A model generated the notes under the pieces. The model worked only from the letters and a program-made list of their open reading frames with translations. It was not told the origin of the DNA and made no database searches. Below are positions 31,960-39,827 of a stretch of 64,000 nt of DNA, piece by piece. Position 1 is the stretch's first letter. Every line of letters begins with the position of its first letter. This stretch comes from Elusimicrobium minutum Pei191 (lineage in GTDB: Bacteria; Elusimicrobiota; Elusimicrobia; Elusimicrobiales; Elusimicrobiaceae): assembly GCF_000020145.1 (NCBI RefSeq), contig NC_010644.1, forward strand, positions 558,001-622,000, in the 5' to 3' direction. Made by a program: the position numbers and the translations under genes.

Positions 31960-31971
31960 TATAATAATACC
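31960..31971 (+). promoter_or_regulatory. leaderless-type promoter
   Basis: TATAAT at 31960-31965, first T exactly 12 nt before the ATG at 31972; no Shine-Dalgarno. Confidence 0.55.
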
Positions 31972-32121
31972 ATGGAAAATAATAAAACAGGCACCTATAA
32001 ATATGACGCCAAAACAGGTAAAGTTATAAAAATTTCTTCCGATATTCCTAAAAAGAATAATACTGAAGAAGGCTTTTCCTGCCCGCACGCGCATGTTTGC
32101 GGCTCGCATTGTAAGCATTAA
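31972..32121 (+). CDS. 49-aa Cys/His-rich small protein
   Basis: Too short for routine gene calling. Translated, it is hydrophilic (KTGTYKYDAKTGKVIKIS) and ends with a dense metal-site motif CPHAHVCGSHCKH: three Cys and four His within 13 residues. The spacing resembles small zinc or copper binding modules, but I recognise no family. Support: a clean ATG, a consensus -10 box 12 nt upstream, no rare codons, and the next gene starting six bases after its stop, so it heads the operon with the membrane protein at 32127. Confidence 0.65.
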   Translation: MENNKTGTYKYDAKTGKVIKISSDIPKKNNTEEGFSCPHAHVCGSHCKH

Positions 32122-32126
32122 CGCGT

Positions 32127-32828
32127 ATGGCAGAATTACAAGTTAAAAACGGGGCGGGCAATTCAAATACCCCAAACAAACTGTTTAACGTAGTTCCCGT
32201 TTTCGCAAGCCATTTGGCTTCTGTGATTTTACCCTACACTATAGGTGCCGCAGGCATTTTTTTTATTACTTTTTATATTGTTTCAAACTCAGGCGGGGTT
32301 AACGCCATTCCTCACTTTTTTATATTTGCTTTTCTGTTTTTGTTTTTTGGGCCGTTTTTATTTATTTACAGTTTGCTTATTGCCGGAGTGCACACACTAA
32401 AAACATTAGCCGGCGTTATAGAGGATTTTGTAAATGAATTCGCGGACGAAGTTAAATCTTCCGCAGAAAAGCGTGTAAACTCTATGGAAGAAGGACTTCC
32501 TAAGACGCAGGCTAAAATAATTTTAAACGCAAGTATAAAGGAAGTTTCCGCAGCTTATAAAGAAAACAGAAAAAGCTCATTGGCTAAGGCGTTTGCGGTA
32601 TTTATTCTTTCTTTTGTTGTTTACGCGGCAAGAATAGTGCTTTTTGGTAAAGTAAAAAACGCTTCCGGCGTGGAGATATCTTTAAGCACTGTTTTTGGCG
32701 GTAAAGCGGCTCTTGCGGGCGTTATATTTTTTAATTTAAAATTGATAATGACAATTCTTTTGACTTTGGGCTATATATTGGGTTTAATACTATTAGCGGC
32801 ACAAATAGCTTTTATGGTTTGGTTATAA
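32127..32828 (+). CDS. hypothetical integral membrane protein, 233 aa
   Basis: Not recognised. Four probable membrane helices: about 27-50, 58-85, 150-172 and 193-230. Between helices 2 and 3 lies a charged cytosolic or periplasmic loop (EDFVNEFADEVKSSAEKRVN) that looks helical. No signal peptide and no catalytic motif. The stop overlaps the region of the next gene start (TPR protein at 32831, two bases later), so it is in one operon with the Cys/His peptide, TPR protein and ftsQAZ. Confidence 0.75.
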   Translation: MAELQVKNGAGNSNTPNKLFNVVPVFASHLASVILPYTIGAAGIFFITFYIVSNSGGVNAIPHFFIFAFLFLFFGPFLFIYSLLIAGVHTLKTLAGVIEDFVNEFADEVKSSAEKRVNSMEEGLPKTQAKIILNASIKEVSAAYKENRKSSLAKAFAVFILSFVVYAARIVLFGKVKNASGVEISLSTVFGGKAALAGVIFFNLKLIMTILLTLGYILGLILLAAQIAFMVWL

Positions 32829-32830
32829 TT

Positions 32831-34000
32831 ATGAAAAAGTGGTTACTGGTTTTAATTGTTGTTTTGCTTTCTTCACAGGCGCTTTTTGCCCAGAAGGCGG
32901 CCGTTACCGCGTTTAACCAGGGCCGAAAAGCTAAAGATAATACGGAAAAACTTAAGTATTTTGACCGCGCTGTTTTACTTAAAAACAACTATGCGGACGC
33001 TTACCATTACCGTGGCGACGTTTATAAAGAAATGAATAAAATAAGCCGCGCCACGGCAGACTATACCAAGGCCATAAAATTTGCGCCGAAAGACCCTTTT
33101 AAATATTACAGCAGAGCTGTTTTGTATATAGATCAGAAAAAATATCTGCCTGCTATTGACGACCTTACAAAAGCGATTTCCCTTAAGCCTGATTTTTTAG
33201 ATTTTTATCTGAAGCGGGGCCAGGTGTATTTAAAGCGCGATAATTTTGATTTGGCGGTAAAGGATTTTGAAAAATACTCTTCCAAAAGAAAAAAGCCCAA
33301 CAGCTTTTACCTTGAGTTAGGGCGTTCTTATTTGGGGAATTATAATTATGACAAGGCCCACAAACAATTTGAAACATTTATAGCCTTAGAACCGAAAAAC
33401 CATGAAGGCTACTTTTATTTAGGAAGGGTTGAGTACGCCAGGGGAAATTATGACGAAGCGATTTCTCTTTTCAGTAAAGCCGTAAACCGTAACGAAAACT
33501 ACGCTCCGGCCTACAGACTCCGCGGTACGGTTTTTAAAGATATTGGGGATTTCGAATCCGCGGTGGAAGATTTTACAAAACTTATTGAACTGCTGCCTGA
33601 TTATTCTTATTACAACAGGCGCGGCCTTGTTTATGAAGAGCTTGGCAATCTGAAAGCCGCCGCGGAGGATTACGGTAAGACTATTGAACTTAACCCCAAA
33701 TGGGCCGTAGCTTATAATAACAGGGGATTTGTATATTTAAAACTAAAAGAATATGCTTTAGCCAGAGCAGATTTGGAAACAGCCATTAAGTTAGAACCGC
33801 AGATGTTTTTGCCTTATGTTAATATTGCCGGCGGCTATTGGCTTAATAAAAAAGACAAAAAGAACGCGCTTGATAATTTAGATAAAGCCGTAAAACGCGG
33901 GTTTAAAGACTTTGAAAGCCTTTACGACGAACATAAAAAAGGCTGGATGTTTAAGAATCTCAATAATACCTCTGAATTCAGGGCTATTATTTATAATTGA
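32831..34000 (+). CDS. exported TPR-repeat protein
   Basis: 389 aa. MKKWLLVLIVVLLSSQALFAQ is a signal peptide cut after LFA. About nine tetratricopeptide repeats follow, visible as recurring ADAYHYRGDVY, YYSRAVLYID, GYFYLGRVEYARGNYDEAI, APAYRLRGTVF and AVAYNNRGFVYLKLKEYALA. A protein-protein scaffold in the periplasm. Directly before ftsQAZ; related TPR proteins can take part in envelope or pilus assembly (e.g. PilF-type), but nothing here identifies the partner. A TTG at 32819 is in frame but would disturb the signal peptide. Confidence 0.85.
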   Translation: MKKWLLVLIVVLLSSQALFAQKAAVTAFNQGRKAKDNTEKLKYFDRAVLLKNNYADAYHYRGDVYKEMNKISRATADYTKAIKFAPKDPFKYYSRAVLYIDQKKYLPAIDDLTKAISLKPDFLDFYLKRGQVYLKRDNFDLAVKDFEKYSSKRKKPNSFYLELGRSYLGNYNYDKAHKQFETFIALEPKNHEGYFYLGRVEYARGNYDEAISLFSKAVNRNENYAPAYRLRGTVFKDIGDFESAVEDFTKLIELLPDYSYYNRRGLVYEELGNLKAAAEDYGKTIELNPKWAVAYNNRGFVYLKLKEYALARADLETAIKLEPQMFLPYVNIAGGYWLNKKDKKNALDNLDKAVKRGFKDFESLYDEHKKGWMFKNLNNTSEFRAIIYN

Positions 34001-34002
34001 AA

Positions 34003-34851
34003 ATGAGAAATAAAAATCTTGTATATTATAAAAAAACACAGCCTCCCGAGGTTAAACGCAAAAGGACAAATCGTCCTAATATTATCCGTCCGGTAATAAT
34101 ACTTGTCGTTTTATTTTTGCTGGCAGGATCTGTGTGTTACACCGTGTATAAGGCGGCGCCTCGCGTCAAAGCTAAAATAATAAATTTTCAGGTGGAAGGC
34201 TATTCAAACTGGCATTATAAAACGCTTGAGGTTTCCGGTCTGGACGCGGCACATGCCGCTTTATTTACCGACGCGGTTTCTTTTAAGGCGGGCGATAAAG
34301 TCAGTACCGACGACTGCCGTAAACTGGAAAAAAGGCTTTCTAATTTATTTGTTGACGTTAAAGACATAAAGGTAAAAAGAGGTTTGTTTACCGGCAAATT
34401 AAGGATTTCAGCTAAACAAAGAAAGGGTGTTGCTGTTTTATCAGGCCCGTGGGCTGTTTTGAAAGTAATAGCTTCCGACGGTATGGTTTACCCCGTTTTT
34501 GAGGCGCAGTCAGCCGCTTCTTTGCCCGTGGTTGTTATACCCGATATAAACGAAGGAGAAGACCTTTCAAAAGTAAGCAAAGAATTTGTACAATTAGTAG
34601 ACGGCATAAACGCCGTTAAGAAAGATATAGATTTTAAAACTCTTTATATTGATAAAGAAGCGCGGAGCGCGAAGGTTCTTTTAGAAGGCGGTAATATTAT
34701 TGATTTCGGCAAGGCTGATAACCTGGCTGAAAAAGCAAAAATATCTTCTAAAATACTTGATTATGGCAATGGTAAAGTTAAAGGGCCTTTTACAGTAAAT
34801 TTAGAATATTATTCCGGCGGGAAAGCATATTTGGTCCCGCAAAAAAATTAA
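34003..34851 (+). CDS. ftsQ: cell division protein FtsQ-like
   Basis: 282 aa, bitopic: basic cytosolic segment (KRKRTNRPN), one membrane helix at about 32-52 (VIILVVLFLLAGSVCYTVY), then a POTRA-like beta domain (VEGYSNWHYKTLEVSG, KLEKRLSNLFVDVKDIKVKRGLFTGKLRIS). Sequence similarity to FtsQ is weak by eye; the call rests on topology and on the position immediately upstream of ftsA and ftsZ. ATG at 34003 is two codons inside a longer TTG-initiated reading. Confidence 0.78.
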   Translation: MRNKNLVYYKKTQPPEVKRKRTNRPNIIRPVIILVVLFLLAGSVCYTVYKAAPRVKAKIINFQVEGYSNWHYKTLEVSGLDAAHAALFTDAVSFKAGDKVSTDDCRKLEKRLSNLFVDVKDIKVKRGLFTGKLRISAKQRKGVAVLSGPWAVLKVIASDGMVYPVFEAQSAASLPVVVIPDINEGEDLSKVSKEFVQLVDGINAVKKDIDFKTLYIDKEARSAKVLLEGGNIIDFGKADNLAEKAKISSKILDYGNGKVKGPFTVNLEYYSGGKAYLVPQKN

Positions 34852-34866
34852 TTTTGGCAGGTAACT

Positions 34867-36117
34867 ATGTCTAAGACAAATATTATAGCAGGGCTTGACG
34901 TCGGCAGCGGTAAAATGACTTGCGTGGCTGCCGTACAGGATTTTGAAACAAATACATTAAGGGTTGAGGCGGCAAATTCCATTTCCTGTAAAGGATTAAG
35001 GGCCGGCGTTGTTTTAGATATACGCGAAACTTCCGCCGCCGCGGTTTCTTTGCTTACCGGTTTGGAAAGAGAATGCGGCAAAGATATAGGCGCTTTATTT
35101 TTAGGCGTGCGAGGCAGCCATTTGGAAAGTTTTACAAACCACGGCACTTACAATATTTCCCGCGCGGATAAAGAAATTACTATTAACGACATGCAGCTTG
35201 CCATTGAAAACGCCAAAGCCATACCGATAAAAAACGATAACGAAATTATTAACGTAATACCGCAAAGTTTCGCTATCGATAAAGAAAAAGGCATTATTAA
35301 CCCGGAAGGAATGGAAGGCTCTTTATTAGAGGTTGACGTTCACGTTACCACGGGTTCTTCCACACATTTAAACAATTTAGTCAAATCAATACAAAAGCCG
35401 GGTTTTAGAATAGACGGAACTTTTTACGGGCTTGTTCCTTTAGCGGATATGGTTCTTACCCAGGAAGAAAAGGAAATAGGCTCCATGCTTATCGATTTAG
35501 GCGGCGAAACAATGAGTGTCGGTATTTATATTGACGGTGTGCTCAGATTTTCGCGCGACATTCCTTTCGGCTGTGATTTAATTACTTCCGATTTGGCAAG
35601 GCTTTTACACACGCCCAGGCAAAGCGCTAAAGAAATTAAGGAACGTTATGGCGTGGCTTTCCCCACGTTTTTAGAGGACGAGGGTGAAATACCCGTGCCT
35701 ACTTTAGACGGGCGTTCCATGCATAATGTTAAAAAAAGTTTTATTTTAGACATAATACAACCCCGTGTTGAGGAGCTTTTTGAAGAAGTTAAAAAAGTTG
35801 TTGACCGCTCGGGCTATAAAGATTTTCCTGTCGTGGGCGTATTAAGCGGCGGCGGCAGTTTAATGCCGGGCGTTACAAACGTTTGCGTTAATACCTTGGG
35901 CCTTAGGGAAGTAAGGACAGGCATGGTGTCAAGGGAAGCCATTATAGGCGACGAACAGTTTTTTGACCCCAAATACAGTACAGCCCTTGCTTTAGTCGCT
36001 TATGCTTCCCAGCGCGGTATGTATGAGGAATACAACAGGGCCAGTTTTGAACAAAAAACAGGGCTTTTTAGCAAAATAGGAAAGATTTTTAAAGGCGTTG
36101 ATATCTTTGGCAGCTAA
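34867..36117 (+). CDS. ftsA: cell division protein FtsA
   Basis: Actin-like ATPase that tethers FtsZ to the membrane. 416 aa. Motifs are GLDVGSGKMTCV (phosphate 1), the 1C domain region GVRGSHLESF, MLIDLGGETMSVGIY (phosphate 2) and GVLSGGGSLMPG (adenosine). The C-terminus FSKIGKIFKGVDIFG is an amphipathic membrane-targeting helix. Lies 15 bp after ftsQ and 20 bp before ftsZ. Confidence 0.96.
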   Translation: MSKTNIIAGLDVGSGKMTCVAAVQDFETNTLRVEAANSISCKGLRAGVVLDIRETSAAAVSLLTGLERECGKDIGALFLGVRGSHLESFTNHGTYNISRADKEITINDMQLAIENAKAIPIKNDNEIINVIPQSFAIDKEKGIINPEGMEGSLLEVDVHVTTGSSTHLNNLVKSIQKPGFRIDGTFYGLVPLADMVLTQEEKEIGSMLIDLGGETMSVGIYIDGVLRFSRDIPFGCDLITSDLARLLHTPRQSAKEIKERYGVAFPTFLEDEGEIPVPTLDGRSMHNVKKSFILDIIQPRVEELFEEVKKVVDRSGYKDFPVVGVLSGGGSLMPGVTNVCVNTLGLREVRTGMVSREAIIGDEQFFDPKYSTALALVAYASQRGMYEEYNRASFEQKTGLFSKIGKIFKGVDIFGS

Positions 36118-36137
36118 ACGATTTTAGAGGATTTTTT

Positions 36138-37283
36138 ATGACAATGGACGATATTTTTGCCTCGGCCGAAAGCTTTGAAACCAAAAAAGCAAAAATAAAG
36201 GTTGTGGGCGTTGGCGGCGGCGGCGGCAACGCTATTAACCACATGGTTGAAGCGGGCATAGAAGACGTGGATTTCGTTGCTATTAATACCGACGCGCAGG
36301 ATTTAAAACGCAATAAAGCCCCGTATCTCGTGCAGGTGGGCGAGCGTACCACCGGCGGTTTGGGTGTTGGCGGCGACCCTAAAAGAGGTAAAGAAGCCGC
36401 TAAAGAAAGCGCGGAAAAACTTAAGCATATTATCGCCGATACCGATTTGCTTTTTATCACAGCGGGCATGGGCGGCGGCACAGGCACCGGCGTGGCGCCT
36501 ACTCTAGCCAGGCTGGCTAAAGAAACATACGGTAATGATATTTTAGTTATAGGTGTTGTTACAAGGCCTTTTAGCTTTGAAGGTTTTGTGCGTGAGAAGC
36601 AAGCCGACGAAGGCATAAAAGAACTGCAAGACGCCGTAGACTCAATGATTATTATCCCTAACGACAGGCTTTTTGAAACAATAGATGCGCAGACCTCTTC
36701 AAAAGAGGCGTATAAAAGAGTAGACGACGTTTTGCTTCAGGCCGTAAAAGGTATTTCGGAAGTTATTACAAAACCGGGTGAAGTAAATATCGATTTTAAC
36801 GATGTAAAAAAAGTTATGGCGGGCAGCGGACGTGCTTTGATAGGTATTGGCGAAGGCAGCGGCCACGGCAGGCATTTAACGGCGGTAAGGCAGGCAATTT
36901 CTTCACCGCTTTTAGAAAATGCCGATATAACCGGAGCAAAAGGTTTTATAGTCCATTTTTTAGCCGGTGAAGGCCTTACCCTTTTAGAACAAGGCGAAGT
37001 TATGAATCTTGTTAAGCAATACGGCAGTAAAGATTCAATAGTAATGTTCGGGCATACTTACGATAAAAGCCTTGATAACACAATAAAAGTTACCGTGATA
37101 GCGACAGGCTTTTCTAAAGAGAAGGGGCATCTGGCGTCCCGTAAACCGGCGTTCAGGCCGCAAGATACTAAATCAGAAGGCAAACAAAATCCAAAAAATA
37201 TTTTGTTTAACGCGGTTGATGAAGAGTCTGAAGATAATATTTTAATTCCCGCGTATTTAAGAAGAAAAAAAAATAATTTATAA
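36138..37283 (+). CDS. ftsZ: cell division protein FtsZ
   Basis: Tubulin-like GTPase forming the division ring. 381 aa. N-terminal VVGVGGGGGNAINHM, the signature GMGGGTGTGVAPTLA, the T7 loop NIDFNDVKKVM with catalytic acidic residues, a short variable linker and the conserved C-terminal peptide IPAYLRRKK that binds FtsA. AGAGGA precedes the ATG; a second ATG two codons in is possible. Third gene of ftsQAZ. Confidence 0.97.
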   Translation: MTMDDIFASAESFETKKAKIKVVGVGGGGGNAINHMVEAGIEDVDFVAINTDAQDLKRNKAPYLVQVGERTTGGLGVGGDPKRGKEAAKESAEKLKHIIADTDLLFITAGMGGGTGTGVAPTLARLAKETYGNDILVIGVVTRPFSFEGFVREKQADEGIKELQDAVDSMIIIPNDRLFETIDAQTSSKEAYKRVDDVLLQAVKGISEVITKPGEVNIDFNDVKKVMAGSGRALIGIGEGSGHGRHLTAVRQAISSPLLENADITGAKGFIVHFLAGEGLTLLEQGEVMNLVKQYGSKDSIVMFGHTYDKSLDNTIKVTVIATGFSKEKGHLASRKPAFRPQDTKSEGKQNPKNILFNAVDEESEDNILIPAYLRRKKNNL

Positions 37284-37394
37284 TTGTCCTCCGCGTTTAA
37301 AAGCGGCGGGCTGTATTTGATTTTAATACGGCGGGAAAGACGCAAAATAGCAGCGTAATTATTGTATATTTCCAATTAAGAGCGAGGTGTTTTT

Positions 37395-38483
37395 ATGGCG
37401 GTAGGGTTAACCAGTTTACTTAAAACGGTTGTTGATAACAAAGCCAGCGGTTTACATTTGAGGGGAAATTCCTTTTCCTTCGTGCGTTTAAACAGGCAAA
37501 TAAAGCAAATTGAAGACAGCTTTTTATCTAACGACGAAGTCCGTAAAATAGCTTACGCTTGCATGAGCGACAGGGAAAAAAAGATTTTTGAGGAAAACGG
37601 CACCGTTGACTTTTCCTTAGACGCTAAAGAAAACGGGCGTTTCCGTTTTAACGTATACCGCCAAAGCGGCAAAGTTTGTATTTCTATAAGACATATTCCC
37701 CTTAAAATACCCACATTTGCAGATCTTAACCTGCCCGGCGACGTGCTTGAAAAAATTACCGAAAACAGAAGAGGTTTAGTTCTTGTTACAGGTATGACAG
37801 GGTCAGGCAAAAGCAGCACCTTGGCAGCAATGCTTGGTTATATTAACCGCGCAAGAAGAGGCCACATTCTAACTATTGAAGACCCTATAGAATTTGTTCA
37901 CACTGAAGAAAAATGTATTGTCAGCCAGTTGGCCTTGGGTTTAGATACGCATTCTTATATGGCGGCTTTAAGGGCGTCAATGCGCCAAGATCCCGACGTT
38001 ATTATGATAGGCGAGTTAAGAGACTCCGACGTTGTGCGCGCTGCTATTGCCGCGGCTGAAACGGGCCACTTAGTTTTTACAACCGTACATACGGTTGACG
38101 CAGTTCAAACCTTAAACAGGCTTATACAGTCTTTTCCTTTTGAGCAGCAGGCGCAGGTAAAAGTGCAGCTTGCCGAATTAATTAAGGGCATAGTTTCGCA
38201 GCGTTTACTGCCTGATTTAAAAGGCGGCATGATACCCGCTGTTGAAGTTATGGTAGACACTCCTCAAATTAAAAAACTTATTACCGACGGTAAAATTGAC
38301 GAGGTCTCCAGGCATATCGGTATGGGTGAATATTACGGCATGCAGACATTTGACCAGTCTTTAGTAGAACTTTACAGAGCCGGCAAAGCGGGGCTTGAGG
38401 AAATAATTGCCTATTCCACCAGTCCGGACACAATTATGCTTGCTCTTAAAGGTATAGGCGAAGACAGAAAGGGGCTTGAATAA
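37395..38483 (+). CDS. pilT: type IV pilus retraction ATPase PilT
   Basis: Hexameric motor that depolymerises pili for twitching and uptake. 362 aa, PilT-sized. Walker A VTGMTGSGKSSTLAAML, Asp box LTIEDPIEFVH, Walker B DPDVIMIGELRD, His box AAETGHLVFTTVHT. AIRNLIRE is not evident, but the C-terminal region EYYGMQTFDQSLVELYRAGK is typical. It supports functional, retractable pili for the pilin genes in this window. GAGGTG precedes the ATG; its stop overlaps the cmk start (TAATG). Confidence 0.94.
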   Translation: MAVGLTSLLKTVVDNKASGLHLRGNSFSFVRLNRQIKQIEDSFLSNDEVRKIAYACMSDREKKIFEENGTVDFSLDAKENGRFRFNVYRQSGKVCISIRHIPLKIPTFADLNLPGDVLEKITENRRGLVLVTGMTGSGKSSTLAAMLGYINRARRGHILTIEDPIEFVHTEEKCIVSQLALGLDTHSYMAALRASMRQDPDVIMIGELRDSDVVRAAIAAAETGHLVFTTVHTVDAVQTLNRLIQSFPFEQQAQVKVQLAELIKGIVSQRLLPDLKGGMIPAVEVMVDTPQIKKLITDGKIDEVSRHIGMGEYYGMQTFDQSLVELYRAGKAGLEEIIAYSTSPDTIMLALKGIGEDRKGLE

Positions 38484-39172
38484 TGCGGGCTAAAGGATTG
38501 CTCATAGCTATGGACGGTACTGCGGGTACGGGCAAAAGCTCGGTAGGAATGCTTGCCGCCAAAGAGCTGGGCTACGATTTTTTAAGCACCGGTGAAATGT
38601 ACCGCGCTTTGGGTTATAAAACCATTGAAAAAAAGATAGCTGTGGACGACGTCCAAAAAGTAACCGAAATTGCAAAAAATATAAAATTTACCTTTGAACG
38701 CGGCACAGACGCCTCTCTAAAAATGTTTGTAGACGGGGAATATTTGGGCAACAAACTTCACTCGGAAAAAGTTGGCGAAGCGGCAAGTAAAACATCAGCA
38801 ATTCCTTCTGCCCGCGCGGTATTAACGGATAAAATGCGTGAAATAGGGCGCGGCGGCGGTATTATAATGGAAGGGCGTGATATCGGCACCGTTGTGTTTC
38901 CCGACGCGGAAATAAAATTTTACATTGACGCTACTCCTGAAGAAAGGGCTAAAAGGCGTTTTAACCAATTAATCCAACGCGGCGAAAAAGCTGATTATGA
39001 AACTATTTTAGAATGTATACGAGCACGTGATTTGCGAGATAGCACCCGCACGGTAGCTCCTTTAAAACCCGCCGAGGACGCTTTTATTATTGACACTTCT
39101 TCTATGGCGCTTGAGCAGGTTGTCGAGCATATTTTATCCGTAATAAAAGAAAAAATAAAAAATAATTTTTAA
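38483..39172 (+). CDS. cmk: cytidylate kinase
   Basis: Phosphorylates CMP and dCMP. 229 aa. P-loop DGTAGTGKSSVG, FLSTGEMYRALGYK, MEGRDIGTVVFPDAEIKF (nucleotide-binding) and RDLRDSTRTVAPL. Translationally coupled to pilT and followed 14 bp later by plsC; cmk-plsC-rpsA is a common bacterial neighbourhood. Confidence 0.95.
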   Translation: MRAKGLLIAMDGTAGTGKSSVGMLAAKELGYDFLSTGEMYRALGYKTIEKKIAVDDVQKVTEIAKNIKFTFERGTDASLKMFVDGEYLGNKLHSEKVGEAASKTSAIPSARAVLTDKMREIGRGGGIIMEGRDIGTVVFPDAEIKFYIDATPEERAKRRFNQLIQRGEKADYETILECIRARDLRDSTRTVAPLKPAEDAFIIDTSSMALEQVVEHILSVIKEKIKNNF

Positions 39173-39186
39173 GGAATGTAACAAAG

Positions 39187-39774
39187 ATGCTTCTTAATTT
39201 GATAAAATTTACTTTCAGATGGTTCTTGATAATTTTTTATAACGCGAAAGTCGAAGGTTTGGAAAATATTCCCAAAACAGGCCGGCTTATAATAGTAAGC
39301 AATCACCGCTCTAATGTAGATCCGCCGCTTTTAGGCGGTTTCGCCGGGTTGGTAAGGGATTCGAGGTACGTTATAAAAAAACAGCTTATGAGTTTACCTT
39401 TATTGGGCAGGTTGTTTAAGTCATACGGGTTTATTCCGGTAGACCGTCAGGCCGGCAAAGACATGGGCGCTTTTAAGGCTATTATGTCCTCGCTTAAGAA
39501 AGAAGAAAGCGTAGTCATTTTTCCCGAAGGCACCAGATCAAAAACCGGTAAGCCTTTAAAACCGAAAGCGGGCGTAAGTTTTGTGGCTCATAAAACAAAT
39601 TCGCCAGTTTTAATATGCAGGGTTTTTAATACGTTTGGTTTTCCCTGGGTAAGAAATTTACGTGTGGTATATTCACACACAATCAAATTTGAAGAAGTGG
39701 AAGGTGTTGATCTTAAAGTTCAATACCAGCAGTTTGCAGATAAAATAATGTCGGAAATTGAAAAAGTTAAATAA
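39187..39774 (+). CDS. plsC: 1-acyl-sn-glycerol-3-phosphate acyltransferase
   Basis: Makes phosphatidic acid from lysophosphatidic acid at the inner membrane. 195 aa. Block I NHRSNVD (HX4D), block III VIFPEGTRSKTG, FIPVDRQAGKD, and an N-terminal hydrophobic segment (LIKFTFRWFLIIFY). AAGGAATG precedes the ATG. Between cmk and rpsA. Confidence 0.93.
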   Translation: MLLNLIKFTFRWFLIIFYNAKVEGLENIPKTGRLIIVSNHRSNVDPPLLGGFAGLVRDSRYVIKKQLMSLPLLGRLFKSYGFIPVDRQAGKDMGAFKAIMSSLKKEESVVIFPEGTRSKTGKPLKPKAGVSFVAHKTNSPVLICRVFNTFGFPWVRNLRVVYSHTIKFEEVEGVDLKVQYQQFADKIMSEIEKVK

Positions 39775-39791
39775 TCGGAGGATTACGCAGT

Positions 39792-39827
39792 ATGGCTTTA
39801 GGCCTTACTGTAATAAGCTATTTATGA
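39792..39827 (+). CDS. 11-residue leader ORF coupled to rpsA
   Basis: ATG with GGAGG ten bases upstream encodes MALGLTVISYL, and its stop overlaps the rpsA ATG as ATGA. rpsA itself has no Shine-Dalgarno, so ribosomes probably load here and re-initiate. May take part in autogenous control of S1. Confidence 0.55.
   Translation: MALGLTVISYL

Noticed and set aside
32819-32830. TTG start four codons before the TPR protein ATG.
   Set aside because: It overlaps the preceding gene, has no ribosome site and weakens the signal peptide.
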